Source: Bicyclus anynana (Eukaryota; Arthropoda; Insecta; Lepidoptera; Nymphalidae). From it: DNA of 64,000 nt. The notes beneath the pieces are model-generated. The model worked only from the letters and a program-made list of their open reading frames with translations. It searched no databases and was not told the DNA's origin. Position numbers and translations under genes: made by a program. Each line of letters begins with the position of its first letter. Position 1 is the stretch's first letter. Positions 46,081 to 56,522 of this stretch are shown here, piece by piece. The stretch spans positions 5,253,292 to 5,317,291 of the forward strand of contig NC_069094.1 in NCBI RefSeq assembly GCF_947172395.1, in the 5' to 3' direction.

Positions 46081-46524
46081 AGAGCCGGCATAAAAATATA
46101 TATCCTCATCTGTTATTTAATTGAGATAAAAATAAATGATAGAAAATATTAACAATGACACATTGCATATTTACCTAGTTAAATTGCGGCCAAACAGTAA
46201 TTAAGAAACAGCAAAATCGTTAATCGAATATACCCAAAATAGTTGTAAAGGTTGCCTGCTTTTACACTGCAACTGTGGGGTTGCCAGATATAAACAGTTA
46301 AGTAATGTATTTATATACCCTCATCAGTAAAGCTTATTCTATATACTTAATTTAACACTATTGAGTTGCCTTTCATAAAGTTCTTGGTTTCTTTGATTTT
46401 GTATATAAAATATATATTAGTCAATATTTAACTAGGCAATGTGTCACTGTGAAAATTTTCAATTATTTATTTCATAGTACAAATTAATAATAGATGAGGG
46501 TATATATTTCTAATTCCGGATCTT
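46081..46524. mobile_element. inverted-repeat DNA element, copy 1
   Basis: Ends agccggcataaaaatatata-tcctcatctgttatt and aataatagatgagggtatat-atttctaattccgga are near-complements of about 38 bases. The interior has attgcggccaaacagtaatt, ctgcaactgtggggttgcca and aggcaatgtgtcactgtgaa. It is non-coding. The second copy is at 50941-51490. Confidence 0.8.
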
Positions 46525-47775
46525 AGACCAATAGTGATGTTCGGATGAGTCAAATAAGGTAAAGTATGTAAGGTAAACTAGATTAAGAACTAGAACTAGA
46601 ATTGATTTGAACTAAATTTTCTTACAGCAACTAAAGAAGTCTCACTTCTAGAGATAAATTAAAGCTTATATTAATTAGTCTTCCTTATAACAACTAAACG
46701 TTAATTGTTTAATATAATTTTTAGGTATAAAATATGAAATTTGAACAGTATTGCCAAATGATCAAATGTTTCTAGACTGAAAAAAATTTCTCAACATTAT
46801 TGTAATAAAATTAATTGCATTTTTAATTTATTCCGCGCGGTGTGCGCTCGTTTGGCTCAAATGTAATTTGTTAAGTGTATTATTTGTCGAGGTATTACAA
46901 TAAAATTAGCATATCAGATATAACACTCACTATTGCGTATTAAACTATCTGTTGTATTATTACAGTTGAATTGATCTCTAAGTATTATTTTTTTTTTCTT
47001 TTCTCAAATATATTTCGTAGTGTAACATTCGTCGTGCAAGCCAAAGAGCATGATGTATTTTTTATGATTTCTATACATTAATGTTAAGAGTCAATCTTTT
47101 TAAGTAATGTCACAGTGTTACAATATATCTTTAATAGTATTGCAACACTTTTGACCTCGGATGAAACCATAGACTCGTGGTAAAATTAACTAAAATCTAA
47201 TTTTAATTAAAAACGCGTGGAGAATATTGTCCTACGTATTTGCTTGCGATCATGATTCAGTAATTTACCCAGTTACCCTAATATTATGTCAGGAATTGAT
47301 TGCCGACGATGCTCTTCATATATCGGCTAAGTTCAATATATCAATTTTTCAATATATCGGAGTATATAAACATTTTTGAATAAATAAATACCAAACTTAC
47401 GAAAACTCAATAAAATCTACGAGGACCTTTGTATTTTTAAATTAACAAAAGCTTCTAAGGTAAACTCCTACTCTATGTCACTAAAGTTTGCTGAATAGTC
47501 ATGCTAAGTTTTGATTTAGTTTTATCGTAACTAACAACAGTCGTCATAATTCATAATTTGTAAATAATGCTTTACAATTCTGAAGTCTGAAAGAGTCCGA
47601 TCAATTCCCTGCGTCTCCTCCACTAAAGTTGCACAACGTTTACGATGTATTGTAAAACTGTGATAATAGTTGAATGCCATTTTAACAGAGATTTGAATAG
47701 TTAGACACTCTCTCACCATAGTCTTCATTGAGGAAGTACGTTCACTACCCAACTGTAAGATTGTACGATGTTAGT

Positions 47776-47815
47776 TGCTTGCAACAATGAACTGATTAGT
47801 TCATTGTTGCAAGCA
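47776..47815. repeat. perfect 18-bp hairpin
   Basis: tgcttgcaacaatgaact and its exact complement are separated by gatt. It lies in intergenic DNA between kuz and Hem. Confidence 0.92.
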
Positions 47816-48267
47816 TTTGAAGATTATTTTATGTTTAATAAATGACCAATCCCGAGTAAATGGTCGATAAGGAATGCATACGGAGTGGAAGGGAATTTCT
47901 TGAAGATATACAAACCTTATAGGCATAGGTATAGATGTAAGAGGAACACATTTTGAAAACGGCGGCTGGGTTCAACTCCCTGAAAAAGTCAGATAGTCTA
48001 ACAGTAAGTTTTGTCACTTCGTTACTTTATGTCAAACAACAAAACTTGTGAATAAACTATCGGACACGTATCAGAAGGTGGTGAATTTCGCCTCGTAAAT
48101 TGCAATCGATGTTATTCAGGCTATGGGTGGGGACTCTCCGCCTTCCCAATCGACCAATAACAATAGCTACACCATGGTATTGTTACACCAAGGACTTGAA
48201 TTTTCAGTGTGAGGGCATGTCTGACTATTGAAATCTTTGCATTTGAATACAAATGTCAACAATACAA

Positions 48268-48476
48268 GGACCTGTACCCATGTGGCACGTCGATTCTTTT
48301 TCTACAAACGCTAACGCTTCGAACACTAAAATATGTATGGGGATGACAGATCCGATCGATAGCTTGGTCACGTGACCTGTCGATAGCAAATGTCATTCCC
48401 ATACATTTATTTAGTTTTCGTTAAAGCGTTAGCGTTTGTAGAAAGAGAATCGACGTGCCGCATGGCTCCAGGCCCT
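48268..48476. mobile_element. palindromic MITE-like element, copy 2
   Basis: Inverted ends of about 85-95 bases (cccatgtggcacgtcgattc, tctacaaacgctaacgctt; gcgttagcgtttgtagaaag, cgacgtgccgcatggct) flank a centre with ggtcacgtgacc. It is better preserved than copy 1. Confidence 0.85.
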
Positions 48477-48479
48477 AAG

Positions 48480-50935
48480 TTCTTGTAATATAAATATTGT
48501 ATATTTGTATGTAAACCGCGAGGGTGATGTTTCCGTTGTAGCGTGACTCGACCAATCGTCTATTTGATGGTAAGTTGTAACCGTCGTGTAGTAATCCATG
48601 GCATTATGTCTTCTAAATGTAAGCTAGTTTACCTACAATAGAATATTTAAATGACAATGTGAATATTTTTAATTAAAACATGAATGTTACAACATGTGAT
48701 TTCAAAATAACAAAAAATACAATAAATTTTACAATGAACTTGTTACTTTTTATTTATTAATTTTAGAGTTCCGTAGTCCACAAGGAACCCTTGGACTTGT
48801 CCGTCTGTTCGCGGTTTAGCGCATACTACTAGAAAGTTGTAAATCAGCGTGAGTAGGTATGTAGGTACATCAAAAATTTGAACAGTCGTAAAATAAATCT
48901 TGAAAAATATCTATTTTAGGGATGTAGTAGGGAATGAATTTTTTTTACTACTTTATTTCATAGTGTGGGGTATCATAGTGTGGATAGGTTTTTGAAAGAT
49001 ATGAGAAGTACTAAAATTTTTCGATCCGTTTGTGTAATATTATTAGATACGATTTTTATTAGAGTCAAGTGTACCCACCCTCTATCAGCTAAACGGTTGT
49101 TTAAGGATACGTGAAAAAGTTGAATTAATACTAACTCATTGGATCTCTTGTTTTAAAGGCATATTATAATTTTTCGCTGCGTTTACTACCCTCGTTGCAT
49201 GTTTACAGCATGAACCGATTTTAAAGGAACCTTGTTCTGCAGATCTTAATGATGAAGTTACAAAAACCATATACCTAATAGTAGGAATGTAAAGAAAAAT
49301 AAAACAAGCCAATATATTTTGGAGTGCATATATAATTCATTTATATACAAGTTACAAAAGTGTATTTATTATACTTACTTATTTATAATAATATAATATG
49401 TTATTCCCAAGTACAAATAAATACAATGAGGGAAAGGTTAGATTTACAGAACATTGTCTTGCACGTTTTTACAGTTTATGTCTAAACGTCCATGTTTTAC
49501 GGTATACGTTTTTTCGCAGTATTAACGTCTTGTGAACGGTTCTATGAACAACGACATTATTTGTTAAGACGTTTATATTGTAAAAAAAACGTGAAAGATA
49601 ATGTCGTGTCAATCTAGTCTGATGGTCATACAAAATAGTATGAGAAATTTTGGAGGACCTGAAGAAATAGGCAGCGCGTAATTTAGAATAACAGAAAATC
49701 ATTTTAATCCGTTTTCTTTAACGACTTATTAATGGCAGATTGGGAGAAAAATCGCTGAAAATAAATAAGATATTATAGAGTAGGTAGGCACTTACTTGAA
49801 AGTAAGATCATAATCATGGTTTTGTTGGCAGGCCGTTAGTGCGTTGTCACTCTAATATCGTGCAGTTGTTATTAAAGTTATTATCAGTGACGTACACTTC
49901 ATAAATGCATAAACGCAATCCATACCCTGAGGATTCATTCCGAATTGATATTGGAAGAGGAATGTTCCAATTTGTACAATTTATACGTATAGAGCCTACC
50001 CTAGATAAAAAACCTTGTGCACGCCACTGCATAACATAGGTATATTTTTTATTGCAAGTTTTTGTTCATTCTGAAGGTCAAACGCATTTTTTTCTTGAAT
50101 AGTTTATTAACATTAGGCCTCCTGGAAATTGACTGAACTTTTGGATACCTAATTACATTTTGAAGACATTTTATTACCTACTGCAGAACAAAGTTCTACA
50201 TATTCTTCTTTATACTATACTTACATATACGTTTATTAAAAAAACAATTAAAGGTAAATAATTTTAATAATACAGTTACCTATAACACTATTAGAAAATG
50301 CCCTAAAATTATATAAAATCGGTGGAACTAAAGTTCGATAAAATTTCCGCTTTAAAGATTTTTACAATTGCAGAAGATAACTAAATAACAAGACTTCAGC
50401 TATTTCAACATTAAGATTAATGTGTTAACATATTATGAGAATATAAAAAAAAATAACAAAGAAAATAATTTTGTCAGCAAATATCTATTTTTAACAAGTT
50501 TCAAATTCAAAATGAAGTCTAATAAAGTTTCCTGCTATTGTGAATAATTATATATCTACATTGTAAGCATGGTGATGTCATGAGATAACGGCGGATGTTT
50601 TATATGATGTAATAAAATTTATTATTTATCCGCTAACTAATTTTATCGTATTATATTAATCAAAATGCAATGATCTTCAACCTCCAGTTTTCGTGTTTGT
50701 ATTATCTTCCAGTTAATTAGGAGCTACAAGTATGATTAGTGTTGCTGACAAAATCTGTCTGTTACATAATTTTTTACTATTATTAAATAAAGCTTCATAA
50801 TATATGTATTATACTTAAAGGTAAGCTATCGCCTAAACTACGGTTTTAGCTCAGGTATCAAAATTTACCAATAGCAAAGTCAAAAAGGTCGGTTTATGTC
50901 AATCCAATCCAAGAACATAATATATACTCTATATA
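48480..50935. other. intergenic sequence without a recognised gene
   Basis: This is AT-rich, with only short open frames of no recognisable family. A complement of the hAT-like end CAGTGGCGTGCAC occurs at about 50020-50031 without a partner. Confidence 0.5.
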
Positions 50936-50940
50936 GTACA

Positions 50941-51490
50941 AGATCCGGCATAAGAAATATATACCCTCATCTGTTATTTAATTGGGATGAGAAATAAATT
51001 ATAGAAAATATTCACATTGACACATTGCACATAGATTACCTAGTTAAATTGCGGCCGGATAGTATTAAATGTTTTTTTTAATTTCCTTTCCTCGTTGGTT
51101 AATTAAAAAGTTAAAAAGTAAAAATTTAGTTACTACTAGAATATACCCAAAAATTTGAAAAATGTATAAAGGTTGTCTGCTTTCACATATTCACACTGCA
51201 ACTGTGGGGTTGCCAGATATAAACAGGTAAGTAGTGTTATTTAAGTACCCTTATCAGATATTTAGTCGTCTAATATGTCAAATTAAAGTTTATTTTATGC
51301 ATAATTTAAACTATATTAGGTTGCCTTTGTTCTAGTCCATGGTTTCCAAGATTTTGTATGAAAAATGAGTTTGGCCGCAATTTAACTAAGCAATCTATTT
51401 GCAATGTGTCACTGTGAACATTATCATTCATTTCATAGCACTAATGAATAACAGAAGACGGTATACATATATTTCTAATGCCCGATTTTA
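50941..51490. mobile_element. inverted-repeat DNA element, copy 2
   Basis: It has the same ends (agatccggcataagaaatat, ataccctcatctgttattt) and interior (attgcggccggatagtatta, ctgcaactgtggggttgcca, gcaatgtgtcactgtgaaca) as 46081-46524 in the same orientation, with a roughly 100-base longer body. It lies 0.4 kb downstream of the Hem stop. Confidence 0.8.
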
Positions 51491-51908
51491 GATCAATAAT
51501 TTAAAATCAAAAGAATAATATTCCATAGGAAAACTCAACTACTACAACCCATCTATTGTGAACTCAATCATTGACACTAATAAAAAGTAAATTTTTCTAG
51601 AAAACAGTAAACCACTTATTTGACTTGACTATGGGCACTACTTCAATATTATGATACACATAAATACTAAATAGCTGTAAAAGATATAATAGCCAAAGTA
51701 AACTTAATGAAAAGGAATATTTATCCAGTCTTATTAAAAACATTTATGACCGCTATACACTATTTCATTCAAATAATTAATTTATCAGTTTATAAAACTC
51801 ATCAATAGAATAATAATGATAATTAGTATTCATAACGCAATGGAATATGTCATCGAGACTGTATTAGGTAATTCCTATAATTATTCAATGTCTTTTAAAT
51901 AAACGGAA

Positions 51909-54900
51909 TTAAGAATGCAATAGCATTTGTTCTTGTTTGTATACGTCATGATACGCGTTACGTATTAAAACATACGGGAAACATGATTCCAACAAGTCCA
52001 TAGTAAGAAACGGGGACTCCTGGACTATTAAATCAAGTAGCAAATAGACAGACTCGCGGTTTTTAATAGCTTCCTTTTCTGTCTCCTGTCCGAGCCTCAA
52101 AAGCGAAGAAGACGCTAATGCTAGAAATTCTTTCATTCTGTCTTCAATGTCATTTTGACCACAAATTGTAAACAAAGCACCAAATATGTGATTAATAGCA
52201 GGTGCCATGCAATGTATGTTGTTAGCATGGCCCTCTAAAGAAGGCCTGTAAAATGAACCCTCGCTTCGGGCCAGTCTTGGCATTGACACTGCCACAAACA
52301 CCATAAGCAAACACACTATAAGATGCTCTTCTTCCTCAAGCTCAGCTTTGTGTTGGCGAAGGGCTGAAGCGAGGGTAGGGTCAACTTTACACGACAGCCC
52401 AGCCGCAGAACACATTTCAGATATGACGCGCGTTGGGTCACCACTGGGCAACTGTTGCTGAAAATCTTTAATGGAGCTTATCAAAAAGGGAATACGTCGT
52501 TCTAATACGTCGAGTACTGACTCTTGTGCTATTTGGCGAAAACTTAATATAACGCCGATTATTGTCATCCTCTGCAGTACATTATCCACATGCTGCAATC
52601 TTTTGAATTGCTCTCTCATAATATCAGGTTTGTCAAAGTTTGTGCGAAGCATCTGTAGCACTTCTTTATTTTGCACAACTAACTTTTTCAGTTCCTGTAC
52701 TTGACTGGCAATATGCCACATTAGTGTCTCGCTTAATAATTTCATACCATAAGGCCCAATCAATTCAGCTAGAGCCCTCAGTTCATTAATATCAGAATAC
52801 TCTTCAGCGTTAAAAGGTATAGCTCCTTCAGCTGACAGACTCACAAAGGCCTTTTGATTCATTGAAAAACAAATGTTTCCAGCACTTACTCTTCTGAGTA
52901 AAATTTCTGAATACCACTGTGTGTAAAGTGATGCTATGGTTTTTTCACCATGGCTGTCCATATTCTGAGTTTGTTGCAACAAACAATTGTTAAAAACTCT
53001 TGTTATGTCAATGTGTACATAGTTTTCAACAGTTTGCAGAACATTCATGTACGCTCTGACACTCACCAGCAACTCTGAAGGTTTTGCAATTTCACTAGTA
53101 TCTTGATTGAACATTACCATTCCAACTAATGCTTTAGAAAATCTAGTCTCCAAATGTTGATGTAAATATTCACGGGGTGCAAAGGTGTATTCCCAAACAT
53201 TTACAGTAGAACAATAGTTTATGGCATAACACAATTCGGTCAAGGCCATGTGGAGTTTATCCATTGTGGTCAACTCTTCCCTAGTTATCCTGTAACTCTC
53301 ATCTCCAGGTTTAACAATTTCTATAGGGTTCTTTTTATTCTTGTCTTTTTTCTTTCTATTTGCCAGATGAGCAATAGTCTGTGCACAGTGTTTTGGTAGC
53401 AATTTATCACTCATTGTGCATTGCTCATCACAAATAGTAGTGATTATATTCTTTGCCTCTTTTGCCATTTCATCCAAGTAGATATTGACAACTGAAAGAC
53501 TCCTTTCCCTGATGTGATGTCTTTCCTCTGGACAGAGTTCATGTGTACAGTTCTGGAAGTGGCTGCAAATAAGTGGAAATGCAATAATGTAACGATTTTG
53601 AGCTGGAAATTCTAAGCACATGTGGAATTGGCTCTCAAATATTTTGCTGTAAAAACAGAACAGGGACAAGTCAGATGTTTCCACCATTATTTCATCAAGG
53701 TTATCTACCATTTTAGTGTGGAATACCATTTTGTCAATAAATTGTGCCAATTCTCTTTGATCTACCAAGCTCAGTTGTGTTTTTGCAACAGATGTGTATG
53801 CCTGTAATCTGAACCAATCTAAGCGGAATGCTCGGAAATCAAAGATTTCATTGCTTTCAACCTGCTTGACATTTAAATTAGCTGCTGTATTACATAGGGA
53901 GGATAGAATGACACTTTCATCTTCAGGGCACACTTGTAAATTCTGTATCATGAGGTTTAGTGCTACAGCATCAAAACCTGAAAGATACTGCACGTAATAT
54001 CTTTGCATAACTTGACTGTACTTGCGCACAAGTGCTCTAAGTTCCTCCATGTGGAAGAGTAGTTCAGGCAGCTGGCGATCAACCAGATCTTCTGTAGATT
54101 TTCCTTTCACTTTTTGTGGTGGATTATCATTGTGACGCAATAGCCAAAACACTTCATCTCTAGCATAACACAGGCCTATAAATATTAGCAATGCCTTAGG
54201 CCCCAGCAGGCCAGGCTGATCAGTCAAAATCAGACCCAACTCCTTTAAAGCTGTTCTTAAGAACTTTCTCCTCTCTCTATGTTTGTATCCTGCTTTTTGT
54301 ACAGCATGGTGGTAGCAATCCTTAACTTCTGAAATTCTTTTTCCATATCCCTTGATTCCATCAAAGAAACTCTGAATATATGTGTGAATGTAGATCACTT
54401 CATCTCTGAATAGTGCGACAACCCAACCAGATTGTAGTGCACTCACCCACATCTTATTAGCATGGTCTTGTTGCAACATTTGGTGGCACAGTGCAAAACC
54501 AAACATCACCCATCTCTCTAGTGATTCTAGAGACACATATTCACATGACATGGTATTGGTTTCTGAAGGTTTTAACAGCAGAGCAGGATTGCTAACAAGG
54601 CTCAACTTTTGTTCTGACCTCCAGTGCTCAGCTGTCATGTTTCTCGCCGGATAAACATGCCATAGTGAGTTCAGAGCACTCGATAGCAGCTTTTGGTGTG
54701 GACCAAATTCTTCAGACAACTTTTTAAAAGGTGTATCATAATCAACAATCAGTTGACCTAAGCGTGGAAAACTTGGATCAATTTGATTATGGACCATCTC
54801 ATGAGCGGCATTAAATAAACCGAGCACTGCTTTCCTGTCTTCAACTCTTGAAAGCAAGATCATTAATGCCACATATGTAGTTACTAAGTCAAGGTAATTT

Positions 54901-55286
54901 TTTGTCAGTTCAAAATTCAAGGTTAAATCCAGAGTGACTTGACAAGCATCCATTATGTTTAAAAGTTCACATACATTGTCTTTGAAGTCTAATAGATCTA
55001 CAAATGTGTAATAATACAGTGACAGAGACTTGATGATCTCATTCCTAATGTTAGTTATTGCTTGCAAACCTTTTATATCAATATTAGGGAACCTTCTCAC
55101 AATATGTTTGATGGATGATTCCAAGGTTTTATCTGATAGAAACGCTGGTTTGGACTTAGCATCGCCGCATGCTTTTTTAATGTTGTAAATTCTAGTCAAC
55201 ATGCCAATACCTCGATCATTTAGTATGATAAGCTTTTCAGCCAGCTTTTGCTGGCTGATATGTACTGTCCTTGAGATGGTAGACAT
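51909..55286 (-). CDS. Hem: Hem/NCKAP1 (Nap1), WAVE regulatory complex subunit
   Basis: This is a full-length HEM-family protein of 1125 residues, close to human NCKAP1. It pairs with the Sra1/CYFIP subunit in the WAVE regulatory complex, which links Rac signalling to Arp2/3-driven actin assembly at the plasma membrane. Blocks nearly identical to the family include QQKLAEKLIILNDRGIGMLT and NIKKACGD near the N-terminus, KNYLDLVTTYVALMILLSR, HRERRKFLRTALKELG, QRYYVQYLSGFDAVALN, CTHELCPEERHHI, FNAEEYSD and ESPFLTMDLLESCFPYVL at the C-terminus. A lysine-rich insert (KKKDKNKKN) is present around residue 650, where vertebrate NCKAP1 is also basic. The whole coding region is one exon, unlike its two neighbours. 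The reverse strand reads ttgttgcag just before A-ATG, so an intron probably ends one base before the start codon. It lies head to head with Cdc5. Confidence 0.97.
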   Translation of the reverse strand: MSTISRTVHISQQKLAEKLIILNDRGIGMLTRIYNIKKACGDAKSKPAFLSDKTLESSIKHIVRRFPNIDIKGLQAITNIRNEIIKSLSLYYYTFVDLLDFKDNVCELLNIMDACQVTLDLTLNFELTKNYLDLVTTYVALMILLSRVEDRKAVLGLFNAAHEMVHNQIDPSFPRLGQLIVDYDTPFKKLSEEFGPHQKLLSSALNSLWHVYPARNMTAEHWRSEQKLSLVSNPALLLKPSETNTMSCEYVSLESLERWVMFGFALCHQMLQQDHANKMWVSALQSGWVVALFRDEVIYIHTYIQSFFDGIKGYGKRISEVKDCYHHAVQKAGYKHRERRKFLRTALKELGLILTDQPGLLGPKALLIFIGLCYARDEVFWLLRHNDNPPQKVKGKSTEDLVDRQLPELLFHMEELRALVRKYSQVMQRYYVQYLSGFDAVALNLMIQNLQVCPEDESVILSSLCNTAANLNVKQVESNEIFDFRAFRLDWFRLQAYTSVAKTQLSLVDQRELAQFIDKMVFHTKMVDNLDEIMVETSDLSLFCFYSKIFESQFHMCLEFPAQNRYIIAFPLICSHFQNCTHELCPEERHHIRERSLSVVNIYLDEMAKEAKNIITTICDEQCTMSDKLLPKHCAQTIAHLANRKKKDKNKKNPIEIVKPGDESYRITREELTTMDKLHMALTELCYAINYCSTVNVWEYTFAPREYLHQHLETRFSKALVGMVMFNQDTSEIAKPSELLVSVRAYMNVLQTVENYVHIDITRVFNNCLLQQTQNMDSHGEKTIASLYTQWYSEILLRRVSAGNICFSMNQKAFVSLSAEGAIPFNAEEYSDINELRALAELIGPYGMKLLSETLMWHIASQVQELKKLVVQNKEVLQMLRTNFDKPDIMREQFKRLQHVDNVLQRMTIIGVILSFRQIAQESVLDVLERRIPFLISSIKDFQQQLPSGDPTRVISEMCSAAGLSCKVDPTLASALRQHKAELEEEEHLIVCLLMVFVAVSMPRLARSEGSFYRPSLEGHANNIHCMAPAINHIFGALFTICGQNDIEDRMKEFLALASSSLLRLGQETEKEAIKNRESVYLLLDLIVQESPFLTMDLLESCFPYVLIRNAYHDVYKQEQMLLHS

Positions 55287-55298
55287 TCTGCAACAATA
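55287..55298 (-). promoter_or_regulatory. probable 5'UTR splice acceptor immediately before the Hem start codon
   Basis: On the - strand the sequence is ttttctattgttgcag followed by a single A and the ATG. The pyrimidine-rich run and CAG fit a 3' splice site, which would put the transcription start further right in the 55.3-56.4 kb region. I could not pick a clear donor. Confidence 0.6.
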
Positions 55299-56477
55299 GA
55301 AAACAAATACTCGTTACCAATGGACAAACAATTGAACGGATATAAGTATTGCTACATAAATTATCGTATGGATGCAAACTGCAATAGTTAGCCACTAAGC
55401 CACAACAAATTTCAAAATCAACCACTTCCGTACTTGCTTAGTACTTAACTACTAAACGGTATTTTCTCAATACAAACCGATACACCTAAAAAAAGGACCA
55501 CTATCAGTCAATGATTAATTTGGTAATTGTAGCAATGGTGTAAGTTTAGGATATTTACCTCCTGTGTAGATTATGAGTAACGTTTTATGAAATGTCCACA
55601 ATGTTTAACATTTCATATTGTTACTGTAGGTGCCATAACGCATGTCGGTATATAAAAATACAATTCCACTGGTCGAAACAATTATAAAACCACTGTAAAA
55701 TTAAAAAGGGAGTGTCTTTTTTATCGGGAAACGAACAGCCTTCCCATTCCCGTTTATTTAGCAAATGACAGCTGGGGATACCAACCTTCAAAACAAAACA
55801 GTTTAGAGTGCATTGTCTATGAAACAAAGTCAACTTTTATTTTGTCTTCTGTGGTAAAAGCCAGACTATCTGTATAAATTTATCTTTGTATATTTCGTAG
55901 ACAGAAAAATCTGAAGTTTGTAACCAATAACCAACAGAAACCTATTTTATTAATTTCTCAATAACGTCGCTACATTTTTATATATTTAATATAAACCATA
56001 AAATCTACCGATTTTACCGATTAACACTTGTCAAACTTGAATGGACCTATTGTTAGGTCTTAAAACAATTATTATTGTCCTTAGATACCTTACGAGTACC
56101 ATTGTTATTGTCTGATTTCTTTACAAAGTATACGCAGTAGATCTATTTTTTTTAGAAAATAAAAGCTCTCGGTGCGTCTGTTACTTTCTCTGTCAATGGC
56201 CCGTGAAAACCATAGACTAAGTATTTTATTCTGTAATTTGGAGCATTTGACAAAATGACTAATAGCATTTGTCAAATCTGTCAAACCATAAATGTCAAAA
56301 TCTAGTTGTCAAGGTGGTCTGTGTTGTCAAGGGCCAAACAGCAGTGCAATTGTTAATTTTTAGATTTTATGGGAATTAAAATAAATAAAATTCAATTCAA
56401 TTCTGTTGCTAATTAGTTATTTTAGAAAAGTAATATTGCAGACTCGTCAGTAACAGTATCTCAATAAAACAGGCAAA
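55299..56477. promoter_or_regulatory. divergent promoter region between Hem and Cdc5
   Basis: About 1.2 kb separates the two start codons, and no other gene is visible. The Cdc5-proximal part (about 56246-56335) holds several copies of TGTCAA or its complement TTGACA within 90 bases. No clear TATA box is evident at a sensible distance from either gene. A shared bidirectional promoter is inferred from orientation and spacing only. Confidence 0.55.
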
Positions 56478-56522
56478 ATGCCGCGGATTATGATAAAAGG
56501 TGGTGTTTGGCGGAACACTGAG
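56478..56522 (+). CDS. Cdc5: Cdc5 exon 1 (start of first Myb repeat)
   Basis: It encodes MPRIMIKGGVWRNTE; the donor is gtttgt and it leaves in phase 0. The short first exon is confirmed by the invariant N-terminus of the family. Confidence 0.95.

Noticed and set aside
53622..53997. Open frames antisense to Hem
   Set aside because: They are short, overlapping shadows of a strongly conserved coding frame.
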